Source of the DNA: Gammaproteobacteria bacterium | GTDB lineage: Bacteria; Pseudomonadota; Gammaproteobacteria; UBA6002 | NCBI GenBank assembly: GCA_013697705.1 | Contig: JACCWJ010000011.1 | Span: forward strand, 1 to 33,894 | Length of the DNA stretch: 33,894 nucleotides | Direction of reading: 5' to 3' | In this document: positions 1 through 8,635 of the stretch, in pieces | Layout of the letters: the number at the start of each line of letters is the position of its first letter | How positions within the stretch are numbered: position 1 is the first letter of the stretch | Made by a program: the position numbers and the translations under genes | The notes under the pieces: model-generated | The model's input: the letters and a program-made list of their open reading frames with translations, nothing else | Told to the model about the DNA's origin: nothing | The model's database searches: none

Positions 1-45
1 GCGGGATCCAGATCCGAGGCTGGATCCCGCGAATAAATCGCGGGA
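1..45. repeat. Intergenic palindromic repeat with two alternative hairpins (cut by window edge)
   Basis: Bases 1-11 (gcgggatccag) and 20-30 (ctggatcccgc) are perfect 11-base inverted repeats around an 8-base loop. Bases 25-32 (tcccgcga) and 38-45 (tcgcggga) are a second perfect 8-base pair around ATAAA. The two stems share bases 25-30 and exclude each other. The CTGGATCCCGC...GCGGGA-GACG layout resembles the short palindromic repeats scattered between genes in many proteobacteria; that assignment is inference because only one copy is in the window. Confidence 0.6.
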
Positions 46-130
46 CGACGTGGGGGAGTGGGTTACGGTACAACGTAAGTAGAACCAATTTTTGTCCAGT
101 AGAAAGGAAAGTTTTACTATTTTCAGAGGG

Positions 131-168
131 TTAAGGATTCTTTAAGTTTCATTTGATATCTTTATATT
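131..168 (+). promoter_or_regulatory. Possible promoter with weak PmrA-like direct repeat
   Basis: TTAA at 131-134 and TTAA at 142-145 lie exactly 11 bases apart, the spacing of a PmrA box, but the flanking C residues and the central TT are missing. A -10-like TATATT lies at 163-168. In AT-rich DNA this could be chance, so it is a weak candidate for driving the small gene at 202. Confidence 0.2.
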
Positions 169-201
169 AAGAACGTAAGTTTTTAAATTAAGGTGAATTT
201 C

Positions 202-480
202 ATGACTAAAGATATCTTGGAAATGACTAAGGGCATGCAGCTTGAAGTGGCGCAGCGATTCACTAATTTTCTTCTAACCGCTTTAAAATCTCTCAGCTCT
301 TTAGCTGAAAAAGCGTTAGCCAGATCGCGTCAAAGCGAAGATATCAATACGGTCAAGTTATCCGCTGTAGGCAGGCCCCCGTTTGTCTCCCCTAAGGGAT
401 TACCCCAAGATTTACAACTTAGTAGAGAACAAAAGTTGCTAGATGTTTCTGACGAGTCCCCCCAACCACGTCCTCGCTAA
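202..480 (+). CDS. Small hypothetical protein, 92 aa
   Basis: I do not recognise this protein. The ATG at 202 is preferred over the in-frame GTG at 193 because AAGGTG at 190-195 makes a Shine-Dalgarno site about 6 bases before the ATG. The first 60 residues look like one or two amphipathic helices without a signal peptide or membrane segment; the last 30 are polar and proline-rich and end in PQPRPR. It sits upstream of the fimV-truA block on the same strand with a 76-base gap to the next start, so it may be separately transcribed. Base use resembles its neighbours. That it is expressed is an inference from the SD site and the intact frame. Confidence 0.55.
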   Translation: MTKDILEMTKGMQLEVAQRFTNFLLTALKSLSSLAEKALARSRQSEDINTVKLSAVGRPPFVSPKGLPQDLQLSREQKLLDVSDESPQPRPR

Positions 481-556
481 ACCCTTGTCTTAGAACTAGA
501 AGATTAGCGCTTTATCCGCTATGATTTACATCCTTTTACTGGAAGGAGTAAATCCC

Positions 557-1681
557 TTGCGAAAAATTATACATAGCCTGTTATTGACCTTATTAATTAC
601 GACTTCGGGCATGGCATATTCAAGTTGGCATATTTATGGCCCTACCCTTGAAAATGAGCATCTCTATCGAATTGCTCTTCGAGTAAGACCTGCTCCTGTG
701 TTCAGTGTGCAGCAAATGATGGTAGCGTTGCTGGATGCAAACCCGTCTGCTTTTAATCACCACAATATTAATGGGTTGAAGTCAGGGTATCAGTTACGTA
801 TTCCCGGCCCTCAAGAAGTCGCAAGAATTAGTCACCTGAATGCCGTGCATATTGTTAATCAACAAAACAGAGAATGGTTGGGAAATTACCCGAAATCGTC
901 ACATGTTGCTGCGAAAGTTACAAAGTCGGCGCATCTTAAGCATGCTCGCCATGAAGCAGCCATTCATCCCGTTGCCGCTTTAACACCGGAAAAACCAGAA
1001 CCCAAACACATAAAAAAAGCTCCCGAAGCAACTGCGAGTTCTTTAATAGAAATAGCAAATGGGCAACAAGCATCAAACGCATCGCTGCCAGCTCCAACTG
1101 CAGCAGTGACCCCAACAGAAAGTAAAGTCCAGGAAACTGCGAGTACTAATGACAAAGTGACTGATGCTGCGGCCAGCGAAAAAATGGATAGCTTCATCGC
1201 AGAAACTAAAAAATATGAAGTAGAAACAAATACCCAGTTAGCTAATTTGCAACAACAAACCAGAACCTTACAAACCAGTGTTACCCAAGTTAATAAAGAT
1301 CTTCAGACACTTACTTATCAATTTATTCAGTTGACTAACAAGACTAAAGCCAGTGGATCGAATTTACCTACCAAAATGATTATTGATGGACTGAAAAAAA
1401 ATGCGATAGGATTATCTTTAGGGTTGCTAGCCTTGATACTTTTATCCTATTTACTCAAACGATCTTTTCGTCCCCGAGCCACAGCGACTGCCCGAAAAGA
1501 CGAGTACGATTATATGGGAAGTAAGGAAAGTATTCCGAGTAAACTTGATTTGGCCAGTGCCTATATTGATATGGGAGACTATTCAGCAGCTGAAGTAGCT
1601 CTTAAAGAAGTCTTGGCTAAAGGCAATGAAGAACAAAAAAAAGGCGCGCGGGATCTGCTAGGTAAGATGAATCAGAGATAA
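557..1681 (+). CDS. fimV: FimV-like inner-membrane/periplasmic protein
   Basis: FimV-family proteins are polar membrane proteins with a periplasmic N-terminus that affect type IV pilus function and polar assembly. The start is taken as TTG at 557 because GGAAGGAG at 541-548 lies 8 bases upstream and the product then begins with a normal signal peptide (MRKIIHSLLLTLLITTSGMA); an ATG at 521 would put 12 extra residues before it. A FimV/LysM-like N-terminal region follows (VSVQQMM-type segment, here FSVQQMMVALLDANP), then an Ala/Pro/Lys-rich stretch, a coiled coil of about 60 residues, one membrane helix (AIGLSLGLLALILLSYLL) and a C-terminal FimV TPR-like motif (LDLASAYIDMGDYSAAEVAL). At 374 residues it is much shorter than Pseudomonas FimV. 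Its position just before truA matches the conserved order. Its stop overlaps the truA start by one base. Confidence 0.85.
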   Translation: MRKIIHSLLLTLLITTSGMAYSSWHIYGPTLENEHLYRIALRVRPAPVFSVQQMMVALLDANPSAFNHHNINGLKSGYQLRIPGPQEVARISHLNAVHIVNQQNREWLGNYPKSSHVAAKVTKSAHLKHARHEAAIHPVAALTPEKPEPKHIKKAPEATASSLIEIANGQQASNASLPAPTAAVTPTESKVQETASTNDKVTDAAASEKMDSFIAETKKYEVETNTQLANLQQQTRTLQTSVTQVNKDLQTLTYQFIQLTNKTKASGSNLPTKMIIDGLKKNAIGLSLGLLALILLSYLLKRSFRPRATATARKDEYDYMGSKESIPSKLDLASAYIDMGDYSAAEVALKEVLAKGNEEQKKGARDLLGKMNQR

Positions 1682-2463
1682 TGAGAATTGCATTAGGAGT
1701 CGAATATAATGGCTCAGGATTTCATGGTTGGCAGATTCAAGAAAATTTAATAACGCTCCAAAGAACGTTAGAGAATGCTCTTTCAAAAGTGGCTGCTGAA
1801 TCTGTCACAGTGATTTGTGCTGGGAGAACCGACGCGGGGGTGCATGCCACTAATCAAGTCGTGCACTTTGAAACAAGTGCAGAACGCGATCTCAGGGCTT
1901 GGATTCAAGGTACTAATAGCTACTTACCACGTAGCATAAGTGTCAAATGGGCTCAAGTTGTGGATGAGGCTTTCAGTGCTCGATTTTCGGCAATTTCTCG
2001 GCGTTATCAATATTTTATTTATAATAATGATGTTCGTTCAAGTTTGTATTCTTCAATGACTACCTGGGTGCGTCGTTCACTGGATGAAACCCAAATGGAC
2101 GCTGCCTCCAAATTTTTAATTGGAGAACATGATTTTTCTTCTTTCAGAAGCGCAGATTGCCAGTCGCGTACGCCCAAGAGGCATGTATTTGCGGTAAATG
2201 TCTCGCGACGCAATGAACTTGTCATCCTTGATATTATTGCAAATAGTTTCTTACATCATATGGTCAGGAATATCGCGGGAGTACTCATTGAAATTGGAGA
2301 AGGCAGAAAAGAAACCGAATGGTGCAAAGAACTGATTAGCGTGAAAAATAGAAGCCTAGCAAGCAAAACAGCGCCGCCTTTTGGGCTTTATTTAACGGGT
2401 GTGCGCTATCCTGATCATTATGCGCTTCCTTGTGATTTTAGAAGTCCTTTCTTTAATGGATAA
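1681..2463 (+). CDS. truA: tRNA pseudouridine(38-40) synthase
   Basis: TruA converts uridines 38-40 in the anticodon arm of tRNAs to pseudouridine. The family signature AGRTDAGVHA is present, with catalytic Asp51, and the N-terminal GxxFxGWQ motif (GSGFHGWQIQ) is intact. The length, 260 residues, is normal. The ATG overlaps the upstream fimV stop in TAATG, so translation is probably coupled. The fimV-truA adjacency is standard in Gammaproteobacteria. I see nothing unusual in the protein. Confidence 0.97.
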   Translation: MRIALGVEYNGSGFHGWQIQENLITLQRTLENALSKVAAESVTVICAGRTDAGVHATNQVVHFETSAERDLRAWIQGTNSYLPRSISVKWAQVVDEAFSARFSAISRRYQYFIYNNDVRSSLYSSMTTWVRRSLDETQMDAASKFLIGEHDFSSFRSADCQSRTPKRHVFAVNVSRRNELVILDIIANSFLHHMVRNIAGVLIEIGEGRKETEWCKELISVKNRSLASKTAPPFGLYLTGVRYPDHYALPCDFRSPFFNG

Positions 2464-2503
2464 TATCTTGATAAAATCCAAGCAAATAGAATAGGGTTGA
2501 ACG

Positions 2504-3562
2504 ATGCAAACAATTTTATTTACGGGGGGCGGGAGTGCCGGCCACGTAACGCCAAACATTGCGCTAATCAATAAATTTCTTGCTGCGGGTTGGAATGTTG
2601 CTTATGCAGGTTCTAAAAGAGGTATTGAGAAAGATATTATTCAACACCTTAAAGTTTCCTATTACAGTATTGCGGCCGGTAAGTTAAGAAGATATTTCAG
2701 CTGGCGAACGTTCACTGAGCCTTTTGTGATATTAATAGGGATTATTCAAGCATTTTTCCTCTGTCGTAAATTAAAACCCAATATTATATTCTCCAAAGGA
2801 GGCTTTGTAGCGTTTCCCATTGTGGTTGGCGCCTGGCTCAATCGCATACCCGTGGTAATTCATGAATCGGATTTGACGCCTGGATTAGCCAATAAATTAA
2901 GCTTCCCCTTTGCCAGTAAGATTTGTGTCACTTTTGAAGAAGGCGCTGCACACATTACTTCACGTAATATTGTGGTGACCGGCACACCTATACGAGACTC
3001 ACTTCTGGAAGGTTTGCCAGAGCGGGGCAGAAATTTTTGTCAATTTGGCAGTGATCCTGTTTTATTAGTCTTAGGGGGAGGCCAGGGAGCCGCTATCATT
3101 AATCAAACCATTCGGACTATTTTGCCCAAATTGCTGAGCACTTATCAAATTGCGCATATTTGTGGTAAAGGAAAATTAGATAATAACTATAACAATGATC
3201 GTTATAGACAATTTGAATATTTAAATGATGAGCTTGCTGATCTTTTTGCCTGTTCTGATTTGGTGATTTCAAGAGCGGGTGCTAATTCACTTTATGAACT
3301 ACTCAAATTACGCAAACCTCATATTTTAATTCCCTTGTCCAGAAGAGCGAGCAGGGGGGACCAAATAATAAACGCGGCTTACTTTGCTAAACGAGGGTTA
3401 AGCAATGTGCTTTATGAAGAAAACTTAACTGGCGATAGTCTACTTACGATGATCCAAGAAGTTTTTTCAAACAAACATGAGTTGGGTCAACGACTACTTG
3501 ATTTTACGTTGCCAGATAGCAATCAATTAATTTATAAAGAAATCATTCAATTGACAAAGTAG
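2504..3562 (+). CDS. murG: MurG-type UDP-GlcNAc:lipid I glycosyltransferase
   Basis: MurG adds GlcNAc to lipid I on the cytoplasmic face of the inner membrane to make lipid II for peptidoglycan. The N-terminal glycine loop GGGSAGHVTPN (residues 8-18, His14), the FSKGGFVAFP and VIHESD motifs, VTGTPIR, and the C-terminal donor-site region (SLYELLKLRKPHILIPL, then RGDQIINA) place it in GT28. Motifs such as KLRRYF are more like the Bacillus/Firmicutes type than the dcw-cluster MurG of enterobacteria; this is from memory of the families. It occupies the slot between truA and accD where trpF usually lies. It could be the only MurG of the cell or a second paralogue; the window cannot tell. The length of 352 residues is normal. 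Confidence 0.85.
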   Translation: MQTILFTGGGSAGHVTPNIALINKFLAAGWNVAYAGSKRGIEKDIIQHLKVSYYSIAAGKLRRYFSWRTFTEPFVILIGIIQAFFLCRKLKPNIIFSKGGFVAFPIVVGAWLNRIPVVIHESDLTPGLANKLSFPFASKICVTFEEGAAHITSRNIVVTGTPIRDSLLEGLPERGRNFCQFGSDPVLLVLGGGQGAAIINQTIRTILPKLLSTYQIAHICGKGKLDNNYNNDRYRQFEYLNDELADLFACSDLVISRAGANSLYELLKLRKPHILIPLSRRASRGDQIINAAYFAKRGLSNVLYEENLTGDSLLTMIQEVFSNKHELGQRLLDFTLPDSNQLIYKEIIQLTK

Positions 3563-3603
3563 CAGATATGCCAAATGTTGATCACAGTTGAATAAGGGAC
3601 AAT

Positions 3604-4488
3604 ATGAGCTGGTTAAAAAAATTAATTCCTACAAAAGTTAGCACAGTATCAAGTGAGAAAAAGGGTGTACCAGAAGGAATTTGGACGAAATGTCCAGGTT
3701 GTGATGCTATTCTTTATGCGGCTGAATTAACCAAAAATTTAGGAGTGTGTCCTAAATGTTCGTTTCATACGCGTATCAAGGCGCGTGACCGTCTGGAGTT
3801 GTTTTTAGATCCTGAAAATAAAATTGAACTCGCTACAGAGGTTACTGCCGTTGATTTCCTAAAGTTTCGTGATACTAAAAAATATAAAGATAGATTAATC
3901 GCTGCACAGAAAAAATCGGGCGAAAAAGACGCCTTAATTGTTTTTCAAGGCTATCTTTTTGGAATGTCTGTAGTGGCTTGCGCTTTTGAATTTGATTTCA
4001 TTGGTGGCTCTATGGGGAGTGCAGTAGGAGAGCGATTTGTTCAAGCTGCCGATGCCAGTTTTAATTCTCAAATCCCCCTGGTCTGTTTTTCAACTAGTGG
4101 TGGAGCGCGTATGCAAGAGGGATTAACGTCTCTTTTTCAAATGGCGAAAACAAGCGCAGCATTAGCGCGCAATTCGAAAAAAGGTATTCCCTTTATATCA
4201 GTGTTGACAGACCCAACTACCGGGGGCGTTTCTGCCAGTCTAGCGATGTTGGGGGATATTATTATCGCAGAACCCAGAGCGTTAATTGGTTTTGCAGGGC
4301 CGCGAGTTATTGAGCAAACAGTGCGTGAAAAACTCCCAGAAGGCTTTCAGCGGAGTGAGTTTTTGTTGGAACATGGCGCTATTGATATGATTATTGACAG
4401 ACGCGATCTTCGAACCCGTATTGCAAAACTTCTTGCCAAACTAACCCATAAGCATGCTGTGAATCTTCCCGAAAATGAAACTATTTAA
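3604..4488 (+). CDS. accD: Acetyl-CoA carboxylase carboxyltransferase subunit beta
   Basis: AccD pairs with AccA to transfer the carboxyl group from biotin to acetyl-CoA, giving malonyl-CoA for fatty acid synthesis. The N-terminal zinc ribbon is complete (CPGC at Cys30/33 and CPKC at Cys49/52), followed by a crotonase-fold core with [11 protein letters not shown] and [10 protein letters not shown] motifs. The length of 294 residues is normal. AATAAGGGAC before the ATG provides an SD site. It is followed by folC after 9 bases, as in other Gammaproteobacteria. Malonyl-CoA from this enzyme would also be the expected extender for the Pfa-like operon at the right end of the window. Confidence 0.97.
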   Translation: MSWLKKLIPTKVSTVSSEKKGVPEGIWTKCPGCDAILYAAELTKNLGVCPKCSFHTRIKARDRLELFLDPENKIELATEVTAVDFLKFRDTKKYKDRLIAAQKKSGEKDALIVFQGYLFGMSVVACAFEFDFIGGSMGSAVGERFVQAADASFNSQIPLVCFSTSGGARMQEGLTSLFQMAKTSAALARNSKKGIPFISVLTDPTTGGVSASLAMLGDIIIAEPRALIGFAGPRVIEQTVREKLPEGFQRSEFLLEHGAIDMIIDRRDLRTRIAKLLAKLTHKHAVNLPENETI

Positions 4489-4497
4489 TTTAAACTT

Positions 4498-5751
4498 ATG
4501 ACACTCGAAAAATGGTTATCTAGAATAGAGTCGCTGCATTCTCACACAATTGTTATGGGATTAGAGAGAGTTCGTGCGATTGCCGCTTCCCTTAATCTGA
4601 GTCATTTTTCTTGTCCCGTCATTTTAATTGGGGGCACTAATGGCAAAGGTTCCTCGGTTAAATTTGTAGCCTCCATTTTGCAAGCAAATGGTTATCAAGT
4701 GGGTACGTATACGTCTCCGCATTTACTTCACTTCAATGAACGAATTTGTATTAATGATCAGCCAGTTACAGATGAAATATTAAGTGATGCTTTCGAAGTA
4801 ATTGATCGGGCGCGACAGACCGTTGTGCTTACTTTTTTTGAGTTTACGACCTTAGCGGCGTTATGGATATTCAAACAGGCTAAACTTGACGCGCTCATTT
4901 TAGAAGTAGGGATGGGCGGACGTTTAGATGCAGTGAATATTGTCGAGGCCGATATTGCTGTTGTGACTTCGGTGGATATGGATCATATGGAATGGTTAGG
5001 TGAAACTAGAGAAGAAATAGGCTATGAGAAAGCCGGAATTTTTAAACCCACTAAAGTTGCTATATGTGGCGATTTGTTTCCTCCTGAAAGTGTGAAACAA
5101 CGCGCTCGCGATTTGGCATGTCCATTCTATTGCATAGGTAAAGATTTTAGCTTTGAACGCGATAATAACAGTTGGTCTTGGCATTCAACTGATTTAATAT
5201 TTGAACATCTGCCCATCCCTAGGTTATCTCTCACTAATGCAGCCATTGCCTTGATGGTAATTTCAAAACTGCAGGAGCGATTACCCGTTTCCTTCGCCGC
5301 TGTTAGGGAGGGATTACAACAAGCAGCATTACCAGGGCGTTTTCAAAAAATAGGGAAGATCATTTTAGATGTAGCTCATAATCCAGCTGCGGCAGCTATG
5401 TTAGCGAATAATCTAAATCAGCTAAACCATAACGGAAGGTTGATAGGCGTCGTAGGCATGTTGGCTGACAAAGATATATCCGCCACTCTGCAGCCCTTAT
5501 TTCCGTTGATTCAAGAATGGCATTTGGGAACGCTGTCTGTAAAAAGAGGGGCAGAAGCAACATTACTCGCTCGGTCGTTCAAGGATATTCCAAATGTAAA
5601 CTGTTATACTTATGATGCTATATCGAGTGCATTTAATGCAGCCTCGAACAATGCAACCACTAATGATAAAATCATTGTGTTCGGATCATTTTATACCGTG
5701 GCTGAAGTTTTATCAGTATTGTCTTCTCAAGTTAATTTATGTAGTGAATAG
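4498..5751 (+). CDS. folC: Bifunctional dihydrofolate/folylpolyglutamate synthase
   Basis: FolC makes dihydrofolate from dihydropteroate and glutamate and then adds further glutamates to folates. It is a Mur-ligase-type ATP enzyme: the P-loop GGTNGKGSS (residues 45-53), the LEVGMGGRLDA segment and DVAHNP near residue 290 are all present. The length of 417 residues is typical. No clear Shine-Dalgarno precedes the ATG, which lies 9 bases after the accD stop, so it probably relies on coupled translation. Conserved neighbour order supports the call. Confidence 0.96.
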   Translation: MTLEKWLSRIESLHSHTIVMGLERVRAIAASLNLSHFSCPVILIGGTNGKGSSVKFVASILQANGYQVGTYTSPHLLHFNERICINDQPVTDEILSDAFEVIDRARQTVVLTFFEFTTLAALWIFKQAKLDALILEVGMGGRLDAVNIVEADIAVVTSVDMDHMEWLGETREEIGYEKAGIFKPTKVAICGDLFPPESVKQRARDLACPFYCIGKDFSFERDNNSWSWHSTDLIFEHLPIPRLSLTNAAIALMVISKLQERLPVSFAAVREGLQQAALPGRFQKIGKIILDVAHNPAAAAMLANNLNQLNHNGRLIGVVGMLADKDISATLQPLFPLIQEWHLGTLSVKRGAEATLLARSFKDIPNVNCYTYDAISSAFNAASNNATTNDKIIVFGSFYTVAEVLSVLSSQVNLCSE

Positions 5752-5768
5752 TTTAAAAAGAGGTGAAC

Positions 5769-6500
5769 GTGACGGGTCAATTAAAACAGCGTATTGTGGG
5801 CGGAATCGTACTCTTATTTCTAGCGATGATTATCCTTCCATGGTTATTTACCAATAATCAATCCTCATTGGTACCACAAAAAAATAGTCGTAAAAAAGAA
5901 AAACTGGCGACGAATGATTTTCCAGAAATGCTGGACGAAGCGCCTCAAATGGTAAAGCCCATTGCAGATAAAATTGACACTCCTGAAAGTGCACCCATTG
6001 TAAACCCGAGCTCTCCCGCGAAAAAAATCGATGATAATTCCGAACGAATCATGCAAGTAAACCCTACAAAAATAAGCAATATTGAAAATTCAATTGTGCA
6101 TACCGCGCCTGATACAGAGCCACCACCTGTACCTATCATTCACCAAAAAGCCAAGGCAAAATCTTCTCCGCCAAAAGAATTTAAAACCCCTGATTTTGAA
6201 AAAGTTAAAACACCTGTTATAGCGGAACTCACAAAAGTTAAAAAACAAGCGAAGTCACTCGAGAAAAATTGGGCTGTGCAACTGGGAAGTTTTACGAATA
6301 AAGCGAATGCGGCCAAATTAGTACAGCAGTTAAAAACTAAGGGCTATATCACTTATGTAAAAACGACTAAGTCTGCAAACAATGTGATCACCAAGGTGTT
6401 TGTTGGTCTTGAGGCTGAGCGTCATAGTGCAGAAATAATGATGATGAAAATTGAAAAATCATTGGATATACACGGTGTCATAGTGAAGATGAATCCATGA
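5769..6500 (+). CDS. SPOR-domain inner-membrane protein (DedD-like)
   Basis: SPOR proteins bind denuded peptidoglycan glycan strands at the division septum. GTG at 5769 is chosen over GTG at 5763 because AAGAGG (5758-5763) is then 5 bases upstream and the product starts like DedD (MTGQLKQRIVGGIVLLFL). There is one N-terminal membrane helix, about 130 residues of Lys/Pro-rich linker, and a C-terminal SPOR domain beginning WAVQLGSFTNKANAAKLVQQ. The length of 243 residues fits DedD-family proteins. The gene lies between folC and cvpA, the standard location, and overlaps cvpA by ATGA. Confidence 0.9.
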   Translation: MTGQLKQRIVGGIVLLFLAMIILPWLFTNNQSSLVPQKNSRKKEKLATNDFPEMLDEAPQMVKPIADKIDTPESAPIVNPSSPAKKIDDNSERIMQVNPTKISNIENSIVHTAPDTEPPPVPIIHQKAKAKSSPPKEFKTPDFEKVKTPVIAELTKVKKQAKSLEKNWAVQLGSFTNKANAAKLVQQLKTKGYITYVKTTKSANNVITKVFVGLEAERHSAEIMMMKIEKSLDIHGVIVKMNP

Positions 6501-7036
6501 ACCAACTCGCTACACATGCCTTGACTTGGGTTGATTATTTTATAATCGTTGTCATTTTATTCTCTACGTTAATAAGCCTTATGCGTGGATTTATTGCGGA
6601 AGCAATTTCATTATTGACGTGGATCGTGGCTACCGTTGTGGCCTTCCAATCAGCAGGCCGGGTAGGAATGCTATTATCTAGATTAATCCACACCCCTTCG
6701 CTGCGCTTAATTATTGGCTTTTTGATTGTATTTATTCTTATTCTGATTATTGGGTCGGTGATTAATCATTTTCTGGGAGTTTTTATTAGCAGTACTGGAT
6801 TATCCGGTACTAATCGAATACTTGGAATGATTTTTGGTTTTGCGCGCGGTGTGCTTTTGATTGCCATCTTTATTTTATTTGCAAAAATGACTTCAGCCGT
6901 TAAAGAATCGTGGTGGCAGGCCTCGCAGTTGATTCCTTATTTTTATAGCGTTTCTGATTGGCTGCAGCAATTTATACCGTTGCATGTTAATGGCTTTTCT
7001 CATTACTTTGCTAAACCTCAACCGGGAAGTTCGTAG
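6497..7036 (+). CDS. cvpA: CvpA family membrane protein
   Basis: CvpA is a small inner-membrane protein, originally tied to colicin V production and in several bacteria to bile or envelope stress tolerance; its molecular activity is unclear. The sequence has about four hydrophobic helices and the N-terminal family pattern W-x-D-Y-F-I-I-V-V-I...S-x-x-x-G-F-I-x-E (residues 11-36). The start overlaps the upstream stop in ATGA and its TAG is directly followed by the purF ATG, as in many cvpA-purF operons. The length of 179 residues is normal. Confidence 0.94.
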   Translation: MNQLATHALTWVDYFIIVVILFSTLISLMRGFIAEAISLLTWIVATVVAFQSAGRVGMLLSRLIHTPSLRLIIGFLIVFILILIIGSVINHFLGVFISSTGLSGTNRILGMIFGFARGVLLIAIFILFAKMTSAVKESWWQASQLIPYFYSVSDWLQQFIPLHVNGFSHYFAKPQPGSS

Positions 7037-8548
7037 ATGTGTGGAGTGATTGGTACTGTAGCAAAAAATAATGTTAACCAAGATATTTATGATGCATTGA
7101 CGGCTATGCAACACCGTGGCCAAGATGCAGCAGGAATTATGACTAGCAAGGACAGCAAAATAGCATTAAGAAAATCAAATGGCTTAGTGAGAGATGCGCT
7201 GCATGCAAAGCATATGCTACGTTTGCAAGGTAATATGGGCATCGGGCATGTGCGTTATCCTACGGCAGGGAGTGGGAGTGCGGCAGAAGCGCAACCCTTT
7301 TATGTCAATTCACCTTATGGTTTAGCTATTGCTCATAATGGTAATCTAATTAATGCGGAAGAATTGACAAAAAATATACTTGAAGCCGATTTGCGGCATT
7401 TAAATACGCATTCTGATTCGGAAGTGCTGCTCAATGTCTTTGCGCATGAGTTGCAGCGGTTAGGAAAGATTAATTTGCAACCTGAAGATATTTTTACTGC
7501 CATAAAGGCAGTGCACAGAAGATGCATTGGCGCCTATGTTTGTGTCATTTTAATTGCAAATTTTGGGATCGTCGGTTTTCGAGATCCTTATGGAATTCGT
7601 CCTGCTGTCTGGGGTAAGCGGGAATCTGAATTAGGGGCCGAGTATATGATCGCCTCTGAAAGTGTGGCCTTAGATGCATTGGGTTATACATTGCAAGATG
7701 ACATTCAACCGGGTGAAGCAGTTTTCATTTCACAAAACGGCGAACTATTTCGCGAGCAATGCGCGAGTAAACCTATTTTATCGCCTTGTCTTTTCGAATA
7801 TATTTATTTAGCCAGGCCCGATTCAATTGTTGATGGCGTGTATGTTCATCAAATACGTACCATGATGGGAGAGCTACTCGCAAAAAAAATAATGCAAAAA
7901 ATTCCCGATCACGATATTGATGTAGTGATTCCCATTCCAGATACCAGTCGGACAGCCGCCTTACCTTTAGCCGCAATGTTAGGGGTTAAATATACGGAAG
8001 GTTTCGTCAAAAATAGATATGTGGGACGTACTTTTATAATGCCCGGTCAAACCCAGCGTCGAAAATCGGTCCGTCAAAAACTTAATCCAATTTCATTAGA
8101 GTTTAAAAATAAAAATGTTTTGTTGGTGGATGATTCTATTGTTCGGGGAACCACTTCAAAAGAAATAATTCAGATGGCACGAGATGCAGGCGCTAAGAAA
8201 GTTTATTTTGCTTCTGCTGCGCCTGAAGTGAAATTTCCGAATGTGTATGGTATCGATATGCCCACTACTGATGAACTCATTGCCCATGACAAAACACCTT
8301 CCGAAATAGCTGAAATTATCGGGGCCGACTGGGTCATCTTCCAAGACCTCAAAGATCTTTATGACGCGGTTCACATCTGTAATCCCAAAATAACGCACCT
8401 GGAAGATTCTATTTTTACGGGTAAATATATTACTGGGGGGGTGGATGAAGCCTATTTGGATAAGTTGCATGGATTACGCAGCGATAAAGCAAAATCTGGT
8501 TCTACGACCGTGAATGGACAAATAGTTGAGATCTATAATGAAGTTTAA
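7037..8548 (+). CDS. purF: Amidophosphoribosyltransferase
   Basis: PurF catalyses the first committed step of purine synthesis: PRPP plus glutamine gives 5-phosphoribosylamine. The N-terminal nucleophile Cys2 (MCGVIGTV), the glutaminase motifs [11 protein letters not shown] and [11 protein letters not shown], and the PRPP-binding loop [17 protein letters not shown] are intact. The length of 503 residues is normal. It closes the conserved block. A G7 run at 8435-8441 lies inside the frame without disrupting it. Confidence 0.97.
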   Translation: MCGVIGTVAKNNVNQDIYDALTAMQHRGQDAAGIMTSKDSKIALRKSNGLVRDALHAKHMLRLQGNMGIGHVRYPTAGSGSAAEAQPFYVNSPYGLAIAHNGNLINAEELTKNILEADLRHLNTHSDSEVLLNVFAHELQRLGKINLQPEDIFTAIKAVHRRCIGAYVCVILIANFGIVGFRDPYGIRPAVWGKRESELGAEYMIASESVALDALGYTLQDDIQPGEAVFISQNGELFREQCASKPILSPCLFEYIYLARPDSIVDGVYVHQIRTMMGELLAKKIMQKIPDHDIDVVIPIPDTSRTAALPLAAMLGVKYTEGFVKNRYVGRTFIMPGQTQRRKSVRQKLNPISLEFKNKNVLLVDDSIVRGTTSKEIIQMARDAGAKKVYFASAAPEVKFPNVYGIDMPTTDELIAHDKTPSEIAEIIGADWVIFQDLKDLYDAVHICNPKITHLEDSIFTGKYITGGVDEAYLDKLHGLRSDKAKSGSTTVNGQIVEIYNEV

Positions 8549-8635
8549 TTTCCGCTTATCTTAACCTAGTCTTTTTTTTCCTGAAATTTATTTCACACCG
8601 GAAACAATTTTCAACCGATAACGGGGACGTAGGAG

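Noticed and set aside
521-556. ATG at 521 as the fimV start
   Set aside because: The TTG at 557 has a near-perfect SD (GGAAGGAG) and gives a normal signal peptide.
8549-8600. Terminator after purF
   Set aside because: There is a T8 run at 8572-8579 but no convincing GC-rich stem before it.
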